Of a stretch of 8,307 bases of DNA, positions 1 through 5,978 are shown piece by piece. The position numbers and the translations under genes were made by a program. This DNA is from Deltaproteobacteria bacterium (lineage in GTDB: Bacteria > Myxococcota_A > UBA9160 > SMWR01). The number at the start of each line of letters is the position of its first letter. The first letter of the stretch is position 1. The notes beneath the pieces are model-generated. The model was not told the origin of the DNA. It did not search any database and worked only from the letters and a program-made list of their open reading frames with translations. The DNA is taken from the NCBI GenBank assembly GCA_029261905.1, contig JAJDAM010000472.1, forward strand, positions 1 through 8,307, in the 5' to 3' direction.

Positions 1-1764
1 CAGTCGCTGACCCCGATGCCCTCTTTCGTGCACTCGCTCCTCGGCCACCTCGAGGGTGCGTCGCCGGTGGAGATCGCGGTGTGGGCGATCGGCACACAAG
101 CCGTACTGCTGGTGTTGGTCGGCGCGATCGGAACGTCGGGACGCGAGAACGATCACACCGAAGCCTATCTCTCGAGCGGACACGACACCGCCACGCAGAC
201 CGAGAATGAAGCGAACGCAGGCTTCAGCCTGGCGGGTGGGATCCTCGGCTACTTCGATTTTCGCTTCACGATTCGACTGACCCAGGCGCTCAATCATCAC
301 TACCGCTCGAAGCTGTACGAGCGAATTCAATCGCTGCCGATGAAATCTTTCGACGATGAGCGCATCGGTGATGCCGTATACCGCGTGATGTACGACACGC
401 CCTCGATCACCAACGGCTGTTTTCGGATCATGCTGACGCCGCTGCTGTCGGTGATGATGATTCTCGCGACGGTCTGGATTCTGCAGATCGTCTTCGGGAG
501 CCACCCACAAATGGTGTTCTCGGCGCTCGCGCTGTTGCCCCTGTCGCTGGTGGCGACGATTCCGTTCGCCAGCGCGGTCCGTCGCCAGAACGAGCAGAGC
601 CGCAAGGCGGGCGCCACCACGACTTCGACGGTCGAAGAGGGAATGACGAATATTCTCGCCGTGCAGAGCCTGGGTGGCGAAGAGCGCGAGCAAGGCCGTT
701 TCGATCGCGACAGTTGGGATTCGTTTTCGACCTACCGGCATCTGGTGCGAACGATCTTGATCTCGGTCGTCGTGGTGTTGGTGCCTGTCTTCTACATCTT
801 TGGCGGCGCGGTGCTGTATTCGATCGACATGGTGATCGATGGAGTGATCAGCCGCGGCGACTTCGTGCTGTTCATTACCTATTTTTCGATCATCGCGGGG
901 GCAGCGATCGAGGTTGGCGCACTGTGGTTTCGCATGCAGGGTTCGGCGGCGGGTTTGCACCGCGTGTTCTTCTTGATGGATCTACCCGCGGAACAGGACG
1001 CGCCCGGCGCGATCGCGCTCGAAGGGTTGCGCGAGGGGATCTCGGTCGACGACGTGACGTTCCGGTTCGATGACGGAACTGAGGCGATCCGGAACGTCAG
1101 CCTGAAGGCACCTCGAGGAGAGGTGACGGCTCTCGTCGGCCCCGCGGGCGCTGGCAAGACGACGCTCGCCTACCTGCTGTGCGGGTATCTCGAGCCGTCC
1201 GAGGGATCCGTATCGATCGATGGCGTCGATCTGCACCGGTTCACCCGCGAATCGCTGAGAGATCAGATCTCGTTCGTCTTCCAGGAGACCTCGCTGTTCG
1301 ACGATACGGTCGAAGCGAACATCCGGCTCGGGCGCCCCGATGCACCGGAGACGGATGTGCGTCGCGCGGCAAAGATCGCCGGTGCGGACGAATTCATCCG
1401 GCGGCTTCCCGAGGGATACCAGACGCCGCTTGGGCGTGGTGGCGGGAAGTTGTCGGTAGGGCAGAAACAGCGGCTGTCGATCGCCCGCGCGCTCGTTCGT
1501 GAGACGCCGATTCTCGTGCTCGACGAACCGACATCGGCGCTCGACCCGCAAACTGAAATGGCGTTGGTTGCTTCGCTGCGCGAAGCGAGTCGAGATCGCG
1601 CGGTACTGGTGATCGCGCATCGCCTGTCCACGGTGCGATCCGCGGACACGATTCTGTTCGTAGATAATGGAGAGATCATCGAGCGCGGGTCACATGTGGA
1701 GCTGATGGCATTGAATGGGGCGTACCGCCGTTTCGTCGAGCTACAGACGCGCGGCGCGGCCTGA
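1..1764 (+). CDS. ABC exporter, fused membrane and ATPase domains (5' end outside window)
   Basis: This is a half-transporter of the MsbA/type IV ABC exporter class, acting in the inner membrane and probably exporting a lipid or hydrophobic compound; the substrate cannot be read from sequence. The frame is open from base 1 and the first transmembrane helix is missing, so the true start lies upstream. Counting from the Met at base 16, hydrophobic segments lie near residues 19-41, 138-163, 166-188, 245-272 and 284-307. The ATPase domain starts near 345. It has Walker A GPAGAGKTT (375-383), signature LSVGQ (479-483, a variant of LSGGQ), Walker B ILVLDE (499-504, catalytic E504), D-loop SALD and H-loop H535, so it should hydrolyse ATP. 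A polar stretch at about residues 42-72 interrupts the expected second helix. The next gene follows after 37 bases and is probably co-transcribed. Confidence 0.95.
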   Translation, partial: QSLTPMPSFVHSLLGHLEGASPVEIAVWAIGTQAVLLVLVGAIGTSGRENDHTEAYLSSGHDTATQTENEANAGFSLAGGILGYFDFRFTIRLTQALNHHYRSKLYERIQSLPMKSFDDERIGDAVYRVMYDTPSITNGCFRIMLTPLLSVMMILATVWILQIVFGSHPQMVFSALALLPLSLVATIPFASAVRRQNEQSRKAGATTTSTVEEGMTNILAVQSLGGEEREQGRFDRDSWDSFSTYRHLVRTILISVVVVLVPVFYIFGGAVLYSIDMVIDGVISRGDFVLFITYFSIIAGAAIEVGALWFRMQGSAAGLHRVFFLMDLPAEQDAPGAIALEGLREGISVDDVTFRFDDGTEAIRNVSLKAPRGEVTALVGPAGAGKTTLAYLLCGYLEPSEGSVSIDGVDLHRFTRESLRDQISFVFQETSLFDDTVEANIRLGRPDAPETDVRRAAKIAGADEFIRRLPEGYQTPLGRGGGKLSVGQKQRLSIARALVRETPILVLDEPTSALDPQTEMALVASLREASRDRAVLVIAHRLSTVRSADTILFVDNGEIIERGSHVELMALNGAYRRFVELQTRGAA

Positions 1765-1788
1765 ACTGACCCATAATCCACTGCTGCC

Positions 1789-1795
1789 GGGGAGG
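1789..1795 (+). promoter_or_regulatory. ribosome binding site of the reductase gene
   Basis: GGGGAGG lies 6 bases before the ATG at 1802. It decides the start: the frame is open back to 1715, but that upstream part overlaps the exporter gene and does not resemble the family. Confidence 0.75.
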
Positions 1796-1801
1796 GCCGC
1801 A

Positions 1802-3064
1802 ATGACTGAAACAGAACGGGAAGACGAGCAAAGGGAATTCGAAATCGTCGTGTGGGGTGCGACTGGTTTTACCGGGAAGCTCACGGCCGAGTGCCTCGCG
1901 CGCCGCAGCGCCGAAATTGGTGACGTTCGCTGGGCGCTCGGTGGCCGCAACCAGGCGAAACTCGAGAGCGTTCGCAAGGAGATCGGCGCAGAGACCGGAA
2001 TCGACACCAGCTCGATTCCGATCCTGTTGGGCGACAGCGCCGACGAGGCTTTCATGGCCGAACTGGCGCAACGGACCCGAGTCGTGTGCTCGACCGTCGG
2101 CCCCTACGCGAAGTACGGCTCGGAGCTCGTGGCAGCCTGCGCTGCCAACGGCACGCACTACTGCGACTTGACGGGCGAGTCGCATTGGATGCAGCGAATG
2201 ATCGAGACCCACCAGGTCGCAGCCGGAGAGAGCGGCGCCCGCATCGTGTTCACCTGCGGATTCGACTGCATCCCGTCGGATCTCGGGGCCTTCTTCCTGC
2301 AGCAGGAGATGACGAAGCGTCACGGCGCGCGCTGCAGCGCGATTCAGTTTCGCGTCGAAGGCTTCAGCGGCGGTGCGAGTGGCGGCACGATTGCGAGCAT
2401 GCTGAACATGATGGAGGAGGCCGAAACCGATTCGCAGATCGTTCACGCGATCAATGACCCGTACGCGCTGAACCCGAAAGGCCAACGCAGCGGGCCGGAT
2501 GGTTCGCGATCACTGCGGCCCCGGTATGACGCCGGGTTCGAGCAATGGGTCGCGCCGTTCGTGATGGGTGGGATCGATTCGCAGGTCGTTCGCAGGACCA
2601 ATGCGCTGCTCGACTACCCGTACGGGCGCGATTTCCGCTACGACGAAGCCGTCTTGATGGGCTCGGGCCCACTCGGCTTCGCCAAGGCGACCGCAACGAG
2701 CGCGGGTACAGCCGCGATGATGCTCGCGATGAGCGTGGGCGCGATCCGGCGGAGTCTGGCGGGCCGGCTTCCGTCGCCCGGCGAAGGACCGTCGAAAGAG
2801 AAGCGCGAGGCCGGTTACTTCAAGATTCAATTGCGCGGCGAGCATCCGACGGACCCAGCCAAGACGCTACGCGGATGTGTGACCGGAGATCGCGATCCCG
2901 GTTACGGCTCGACTTCGAAGATGCTCGTCGAGAGTGCACTGTGCCTGGCCCGAGACCCACTGAAGGTCGGTGGCGGTTTCTGGACCCCGGCTTCGGCGAT
3001 GGGAGAACCGCTGCTGGCACGCCTGGCCGAGCACGCCGGCGTGACGTTCGAGATCACCGGATAG
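1802..3064 (+). CDS. saccharopine-dehydrogenase-like NAD(P) reductase (trans-acting enoyl reductase family)
   Basis: The 420-residue product belongs to the family with a saccharopine dehydrogenase NADP-binding domain; mycobacterial members (Rv2449c, Rv2953) include the trans-acting enoyl reductase used in phthiocerol and glycolipid synthesis. The N-terminal Rossmann motif is clear: VVWGATGFTG at 16-25, with GRN at 48-50 after the second strand as an expected cofactor-contact region. Other conserved-looking blocks are GPYAKYG (90-96), HYCDLTGE (109-116) and GFDCIPSDLG (143-152). A Gly/Ala/Met-rich hydrophobic stretch near 289-304 could touch membrane or a lipid substrate. Length is normal for the family. 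It is probably cytoplasmic, since there is no signal peptide. Following an ABC exporter in a likely operon suggests, as inference, reduction of a lipid or polyketide-like envelope component that the exporter moves. True saccharopine dehydrogenase activity (lysine pathway) is unlikely but not excluded. Confidence 0.88.
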   Translation: MTETEREDEQREFEIVVWGATGFTGKLTAECLARRSAEIGDVRWALGGRNQAKLESVRKEIGAETGIDTSSIPILLGDSADEAFMAELAQRTRVVCSTVGPYAKYGSELVAACAANGTHYCDLTGESHWMQRMIETHQVAAGESGARIVFTCGFDCIPSDLGAFFLQQEMTKRHGARCSAIQFRVEGFSGGASGGTIASMLNMMEEAETDSQIVHAINDPYALNPKGQRSGPDGSRSLRPRYDAGFEQWVAPFVMGGIDSQVVRRTNALLDYPYGRDFRYDEAVLMGSGPLGFAKATATSAGTAAMMLAMSVGAIRRSLAGRLPSPGEGPSKEKREAGYFKIQLRGEHPTDPAKTLRGCVTGDRDPGYGSTSKMLVESALCLARDPLKVGGGFWTPASAMGEPLLARLAEHAGVTFEITG

Positions 3065-3103
3065 AACTAGTCTTGGTTCGAAATTCGCCAGTCGGTCGAT
3101 GAC

Positions 3104-3130
3104 GCGGAGGCGGCCAGGGATGGCCTCCGC
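3104..3130 (+). repeat. 27-bp palindromic repeat, left arm of inverted pair
   Basis: This 27-base element is the exact reverse complement of 3230-3256. On its own it can fold with 8-bp arms GCGGAGGC (3104-3111) and GCCTCCGC (3123-3130) around an 11-base loop, or with inner arms GGCCA/TGGCC around GGGA. It sits 39 bases after the reductase stop codon and could also act as a factor-independent 3' end or RNA stabiliser, although no T-run follows it. Confidence 0.85.
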
Positions 3131-3229
3131 TCCATGGCTCGCTGGCCTGGAATCGAAATCGGAACAACGCACAAGCGTGATGCATGTCAGGAGTGCAGCA
3201 TTTTGCCAGTAGCGCTGTGCTTTACTTCC

Positions 3230-3256
3230 GCGGAGGCCATCCCTGGCCGCCTCCGC
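3230..3256 (-). repeat. 27-bp palindromic repeat, right arm of inverted pair
   Basis: This is the perfect inverted copy of 3104-3130, separated from it by 99 bases. Identity stops sharply at both ends of the 27 bases. The two arms together resemble a REP doublet (REPIN) or the ends of a very small non-autonomous element. It lies about 50-65 bases before the first recognisable Rhs codons. Confidence 0.85.
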
Positions 3257-3305
3257 TTCCGAAGCATTTCGAATCAGGGCGAGTCCGCTACCGGCCGCCC
3301 TGCGC

Positions 3306-3784
3306 TACTCGCCGATTGGCGCTGACGGCCTGGGCCGCCGCGAGACGGTGACGGCCGCAGGAACCCGAACCTTCGACTACGACGGCAGTCTCCCTCGATT
3401 GGTTCAGGATCGCTTCGACGGGTCGTCCGCCCCGTATTTCCTCGAGCGCAACTACGGTGGTCTCTGGGAGCTGGCCAACCGACTCGGCACCGGCATGGTG
3501 ATGCTCGACGAGACCGGCGCGCGGGTGGTGCATCGGTCGTACACTCCGTTTGGTGTGGAGCACGATTCAGCGGGTGCGGAGTACTACTGCCAAGTCACTA
3601 CGGCGGACATTTGAAGCACGAGAATCGGGGTTCGTGTATATGCAGGCTCGTTGGACCCGGGGAGTGGGACTTTCTCGGGCTTGATCCGTATGGACGGGCG
3701 GTCCGTGCCTTTGGGATCACAGTGCTCGGAGCAGGCGCCCTGATCCAGCATGGCGCCGAGGCAGCGCTATCGTCAGCGCAATGA
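3306..3784 (+). pseudogene. decayed 3' end of an Rhs/YD-repeat protein gene
   Basis: Rhs/YD-repeat proteins are large surface or secreted shells carrying a variable C-terminal tip. In the first plus-strand frame (open to the TGA at 3612-3614) the pieces DGLGRRETVTAAG, TFDYDG and HRSYTPFGVEHDSAG are typical YD-repeat and pre-core segments. The core that should follow is scattered over frames: YGGH (3599-3610, one frame), FEARESGFVYMQARW (3610-3654, another), DPGSGTF (3654-3674, the first frame again) and LGLDPYGRA (from 3677, sharing YGGH's frame). This last frame ends at TGA 3782-3784 after about 34 residues beyond LDPYG. There is no start codon with a ribosome binding site and no N-terminal shell, so only a fragment of the gene is left. 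At least three frame changes in under 100 bases argue for a dead gene, or for a badly sequenced one. Confidence 0.78.
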
Positions 3785-4284
3785 TGCGCTTGCCGATTTC
3801 GTGCGCCGGTGCGAGAACGCAACTGCTACTTCTCCTCGTTGTATCCCGCTTGAATTCAGGGTGCCTTTCTAGCGATGCAACAATTACAGCAGTTGCGCCT
3901 GATGGCGGTCGAGCAACGCTCAGCCCACAGGAATCCTCTCGCTTGGTGGACGAAATCGAGGTCCAATTGCGGAAATGGGATAGGGGCGTATCGGCGCCTG
4001 CCAACCTAGAAGAACTACGCAGGACCAATGGTACCGAGTCCGAGTACGGCAATCTGATCTCGGTGTTCTTGGTCGGCAGGCCCTTTCCGACGAACAAAGT
4101 CTACGTCTTCGAGAAGAAGGAAGCTCGGGCGATTCTAATATGGATTGATAGTCCGGCGGGAGGAACGCCGCTGAGCACTCCCTTTATCAAGTCACTGATT
4201 CGTGACGTCGAACTCGCTCTTGCCGAGGTACTTCCACACCACCGTGTGAGTGTCGAAACGAGTACCGGGCTGGATCTGAGATAA
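3781..4284 (+). CDS. probable small lipoprotein, function unknown
   Basis: I do not recognise this 167-residue protein. The N-terminus has a positively charged start, a short hydrophobic run LLLLLVV (15-21) and then a cysteine at 28 in the context LNSGC, an imperfect lipobox, so export and lipidation are likely but not certain. The mature part is polar with an alternating strand/helix look: a helix-like segment near residues 52-63, a strand-rich middle around ISVFLVGRPF, then AILIWIDSPAGG and a helix containing ELALAEVL before the end. The ATG overlaps the stop of the Rhs remnant (ATGA at 3781-3784) and no strong ribosome binding site is visible, which suggests translation was once coupled to the Rhs gene. 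By position it could be an immunity or accessory protein of the Rhs tip; this is inference only. A second start codon follows at 3784. Confidence 0.6.
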   Translation: MMRLPISCAGARTQLLLLLVVSRLNSGCLSSDATITAVAPDGGRATLSPQESSRLVDEIEVQLRKWDRGVSAPANLEELRRTNGTESEYGNLISVFLVGRPFPTNKVYVFEKKEARAILIWIDSPAGGTPLSTPFIKSLIRDVELALAEVLPHHRVSVETSTGLDLR

Positions 4285-4286
4285 CG

Positions 4287-4499
4287 TTGATTCCTCGGCC
4301 ACCCTCAATTCATGATGAAGAATGCGAGTGTCTCAGTCGCGATGGCGCGAGCATCTTCTCGTCGCGGACTGCGCCAGCTGACGTTCACCTGATTCGAGAT
4401 GCCTGGTCTTCACACGCCCTCGGACCATCGGGCTTGGCGTATCGAATCGGTCTCACTGGTGGATTCGCTCTCAAGGTCGGCGCCCAAACGGTGGAGTGA
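4287..4499 (+). CDS. doubtful 70-codon open frame between the lipoprotein genes
   Basis: A TTG-initiated frame starts 2 bases after the upstream stop and ends 3 bases before the downstream GTG, so the three frames are packed head to tail. The product has no signal peptide, no membrane segment and no motif I know; it is rich in Ser, Arg and Ala and ends with a Gly-rich stretch RIGLTGGFALKVG. Only a weak GAG lies before the start. The tight fit is the main argument for it; the rare start codon and lack of recognisable features argue against. It may instead be the residue of a larger gene, for example an orphan toxin tip. Confidence 0.22.
   Translation: MIPRPPSIHDEECECLSRDGASIFSSRTAPADVHLIRDAWSSHALGPSGLAYRIGLTGGFALKVGAQTVE
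4493..4496 (+). promoter_or_regulatory. ribosome binding site of second lipoprotein gene
   Basis: GGAG lies 6 bases before the GTG at 4503 and supports that start, which also places a proper lipobox at the correct distance from the N-terminus. Confidence 0.55.
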
Positions 4500-4502
4500 T
4501 CG

Positions 4503-4991
4503 GTGGCGACTAGTAGAGGCTGCGCGCAATATTCTAGAACGCTGGCAGGGGTCCTGATTCTCAATGTTTTTCTGGTTGGCTGCGCCACTCGTGTAGCGAT
4601 ACTGAAGCTTCCGGATGTCGGCCGAGAAAGGTGGGTCGAGCTGAAGGCGATCGGGGATGATGTTGGTACCCGCTTCGGATTCGTGAGCGATTCGAAAGAG
4701 CTGCTCGGTCACGAAATCGGGTCGAACGGACGATGGGTCGTCGTGGGCGCTTATTCCAATCGTCGTCGCGGCTTGCGCGAGCTACAGGGCGGCCATTCAC
4801 ATGTCGAGTTTTTCATCTTCGCCCAACCGGATATGGACGGCGCGAAAATATCGATACACGATTATGGCAACACGGAACAAAGCGAGTACACACGCGCCCT
4901 GGAAGTCGCACTAACTGAAGGGTTCCATGGCATTGGGATAATTGCCAATACTGGCTGGCAATCCCACGTCGTGAATTCTTTGGAACCGTAA
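4503..4991 (+). CDS. predicted lipoprotein, function unknown
   Basis: The 162-residue product has a good lipoprotein signal: Arg at 5 and 12, a hydrophobic run from 14 to 25 and the lipobox LVGC with the cysteine at 27, so the mature protein of about 136 residues should be anchored to a membrane facing the periplasm or outside. The mature domain is not one I recognise. It has strand-like blocks (RWVVVGAYS, HVEFFIFAQP, AKISIHDYG) and a helix near the end (YTRALEVALTEGF), suggesting a small alpha/beta domain. Its general plan (lipobox, strands, late helix with a repeated Ala-Leu pattern) is like the lipoprotein at 3781-4284, but I see no clear sequence identity. Base composition is lower in G+C than the flanking genes, in keeping with acquired DNA. 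It may belong to the Rhs-linked cassette. Confidence 0.72.
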   Translation: MATSRGCAQYSRTLAGVLILNVFLVGCATRVAILKLPDVGRERWVELKAIGDDVGTRFGFVSDSKELLGHEIGSNGRWVVVGAYSNRRRGLRELQGGHSHVEFFIFAQPDMDGAKISIHDYGNTEQSEYTRALEVALTEGFHGIGIIANTGWQSHVVNSLEP

Positions 4992-4999
4992 GCAATCCT

Positions 5000-5115
5000 C
5001 AATTGACAACCAGAAGAACCTCGAAATTCGGGACTTCCACTCCGGAAGCACTCAGCAAACTGCGTCGTTACGATTCCTCGCGATTCGCGGCAGGGTGCCT
5101 CGATGTTGTCAATTG
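5000..5115. repeat. 11-bp perfect inverted repeat with arms 94 bases apart
   Basis: CAATTGACAAC at 5000-5010 is matched by its reverse complement GTTGTCAATTG at 5105-5115, and the flanking bases do not extend the match. It begins 9 bases after the lipoprotein stop codon. The AT-rich core CAATTG stands out in this GC-rich DNA. Confidence 0.6.
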
Positions 5116-5171
5116 TTTCTGGGCCACGAGCGGAGTTCGCCGCCAAGAACACAGCTGAAGTTCAGTGGATA

Positions 5172-5206
5172 TTGCCCCTGTACCCTGTGGGGTGTAGGGT
5201 GGGCAA
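5172..5206. terminator. long imperfect hairpin, probable transcription end
   Basis: Outer arms TTGCCC (5172-5177) and GGGCAA (5201-5206) pair perfectly. Inner arms CTGTACCC (5178-5185) and GGGTGTAG (5190-5197) add 8 pairs, two of them G-T in RNA, around the loop TGTG, leaving a 3-base bulge. There is no T-run, so a role as terminator or 3' stabiliser is inferred from strength and its place between convergent genes. Confidence 0.5.
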
Positions 5207-5221
5207 CCGCGCAGAATACCC

Positions 5222-5238
5222 CCCCGGCTTCGCCGGGG
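5222..5238 (-). terminator. GC hairpin just after the isomerase stop codon
   Basis: CCCCGGC (5222-5228) and GCCGGGG (5232-5238) form a perfect 7-bp stem around TTC. Read on the minus strand it begins 7 bases after the isomerase gene ends. It lacks the usual T-run but is the most likely 3' end of the minus-strand operon. Confidence 0.55.
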
Positions 5239-5245
5239 TAGGGCG

Positions 5246-5923
5246 TCACCTACCGGGAATGAACGGCCCCGATGTGAGTTTTTCCAACGTCTGGGGATAG
5301 AGTCCCTGTTTCAGCACGCGCAGTGTGGCGGGGTCCTTCTGGCTGAGTGGGCGGACGATCTCGAGCGCGGTCGGGAGGATTTCGGATTCCGGGGTTGCGC
5401 GGTGGACGATCCGCTCGGTGACGGCGTCGGCTCCGCCGTAGCGGCGGCCGGTCACGATCGCCTCGTGATGGGTGGCGGTCGGGAGTTTGCTCTTGATCAA
5501 TGCGGTCATGCCCTCGGTCAATGGCATGCCGAGGTCGATCTCGGGTAGACAGAAGTAGCCTCGGTCTTCGCGCATGACGCGGTAGTCATGGGCGAGCGCG
5601 AGCATGCCGCCTCCGGCGAACGCATGGCCGTTGATGGCTGCGACCGTGATTGCCGGGAAGCAGAGCATTCGCGCCAGCAGCGCTTGGACCGTGGCGATGA
5701 ACTCCGGTGCTTCGCTTTGCCCATCGCCCATCAACCAATCGAGATCGAGGCCGTTCGAATAGAATTTCCCGGTTCCGGTCGTGATCAGCGCGCGCGGGCC
5801 CGGCGCGTTCTCGACTTCATCGAGCGCTGCGTTCCAGGCGGCGATGGATTTTGGGTTGAATCGGTTTTCGCCGTCGTTCATGCGCAGGATGAAGACATCG
5901 TCTTGCCGCTCGAGATCGATCAC
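5246..5923 (-). CDS. crotonase-fold enoyl-CoA isomerase-type protein
   Basis: The 225-residue product belongs to the enoyl-CoA hydratase/isomerase superfamily. Oxyanion-hole regions are visible: FYSNGLDL (54-61) and NGHAFAGGG (98-106). At the position of the first hydratase glutamate (GGGCEL in rat mitochondrial hydratase, Glu144) this protein has GGGML, so that acid is missing. The second is kept as E128 in LPEIDLG, equivalent to hydratase Glu164 and to the single catalytic Glu of delta3-delta2 enoyl-CoA isomerases. The likely reaction is therefore moving a double bond in unsaturated acyl-CoA, in the cytoplasm, rather than adding water; this is family-based inference. The GTG start is supported by GGAG 5 bases upstream (5929-5932). 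It follows the molybdoenzyme gene by 55 bases on the same strand and is probably the last gene of that operon. Confidence 0.87.
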   Translation of the reverse strand: MIDLERQDDVFILRMNDGENRFNPKSIAAWNAALDEVENAPGPRALITTGTGKFYSNGLDLDWLMGDGQSEAPEFIATVQALLARMLCFPAITVAAINGHAFAGGGMLALAHDYRVMREDRGYFCLPEIDLGMPLTEGMTALIKSKLPTATHHEAIVTGRRYGGADAVTERIVHRATPESEILPTALEIVRPLSQKDPATLRVLKQGLYPQTLEKLTSGPFIPGR

Positions 5924-5928
5924 GTTCG

Positions 5929-5932
5929 CTCC
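5929..5932 (-). promoter_or_regulatory. ribosome binding site deciding the GTG start of the isomerase
   Basis: On the minus strand GGAG stands 5 bases before the GTG at 5923-5921. A nearby ATG just upstream reads only MERT before a stop in another frame, so GTG is the better start. Confidence 0.55.
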
Positions 5933-5978
5933 ATTGGGTTTTGGTTCTGGCGCTGGGTTGCCAGGTGGATGGCGGTCG

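Larger units (their letters stand above)
3065..3320. other. non-coding spacer carrying the repeat pair
   Basis: No convincing gene lies between the reductase and the Rhs remnant. The 99 bases between the repeat arms hold no start with a ribosome binding site and no coding pattern I recognise. A short open frame at 3134-3325 runs through the right repeat arm and is judged accidental. Confidence 0.6.
4992..5245. other. non-coding region between convergent genes
   Basis: This stretch separates the plus-strand lipoprotein gene from the minus-strand isomerase gene. It holds an 11-bp inverted repeat and two strong hairpins, listed separately. A plus-strand open frame at 5103-5300 runs through both hairpins and into the isomerase gene and is not believed. 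Confidence 0.6.

Noticed and set aside
982..1620. 212-codon minus-strand open frame inside the ABC exporter gene
   Set aside because: It lies antisense to a clearly conserved ATPase domain; the Arg-rich, motif-free translation is a GC-rich shadow.
1676..2485. 269-codon minus-strand open frame over the exporter end and reductase start
   Set aside because: It is antisense to two recognised proteins, with no domain or ribosome binding site.
4312..4392. Short ATG frame of about 26 codons (MMKNASV...) within the gap between lipoprotein genes
   Set aside because: No ribosome binding site and no features; it overlaps the longer doubtful frame.
5003..5031. TTGACA resembling a -35 promoter box
   Set aside because: No acceptable -10 box lies at 16-18 bases and no gene follows on the plus strand; the match is explained by the inverted repeat arm.
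5103..5300. 65-codon plus-strand open frame downstream of the lipoprotein gene
   Set aside because: It runs through both hairpins and into the end of the isomerase gene, has no ribosome binding site and no recognisable motif.
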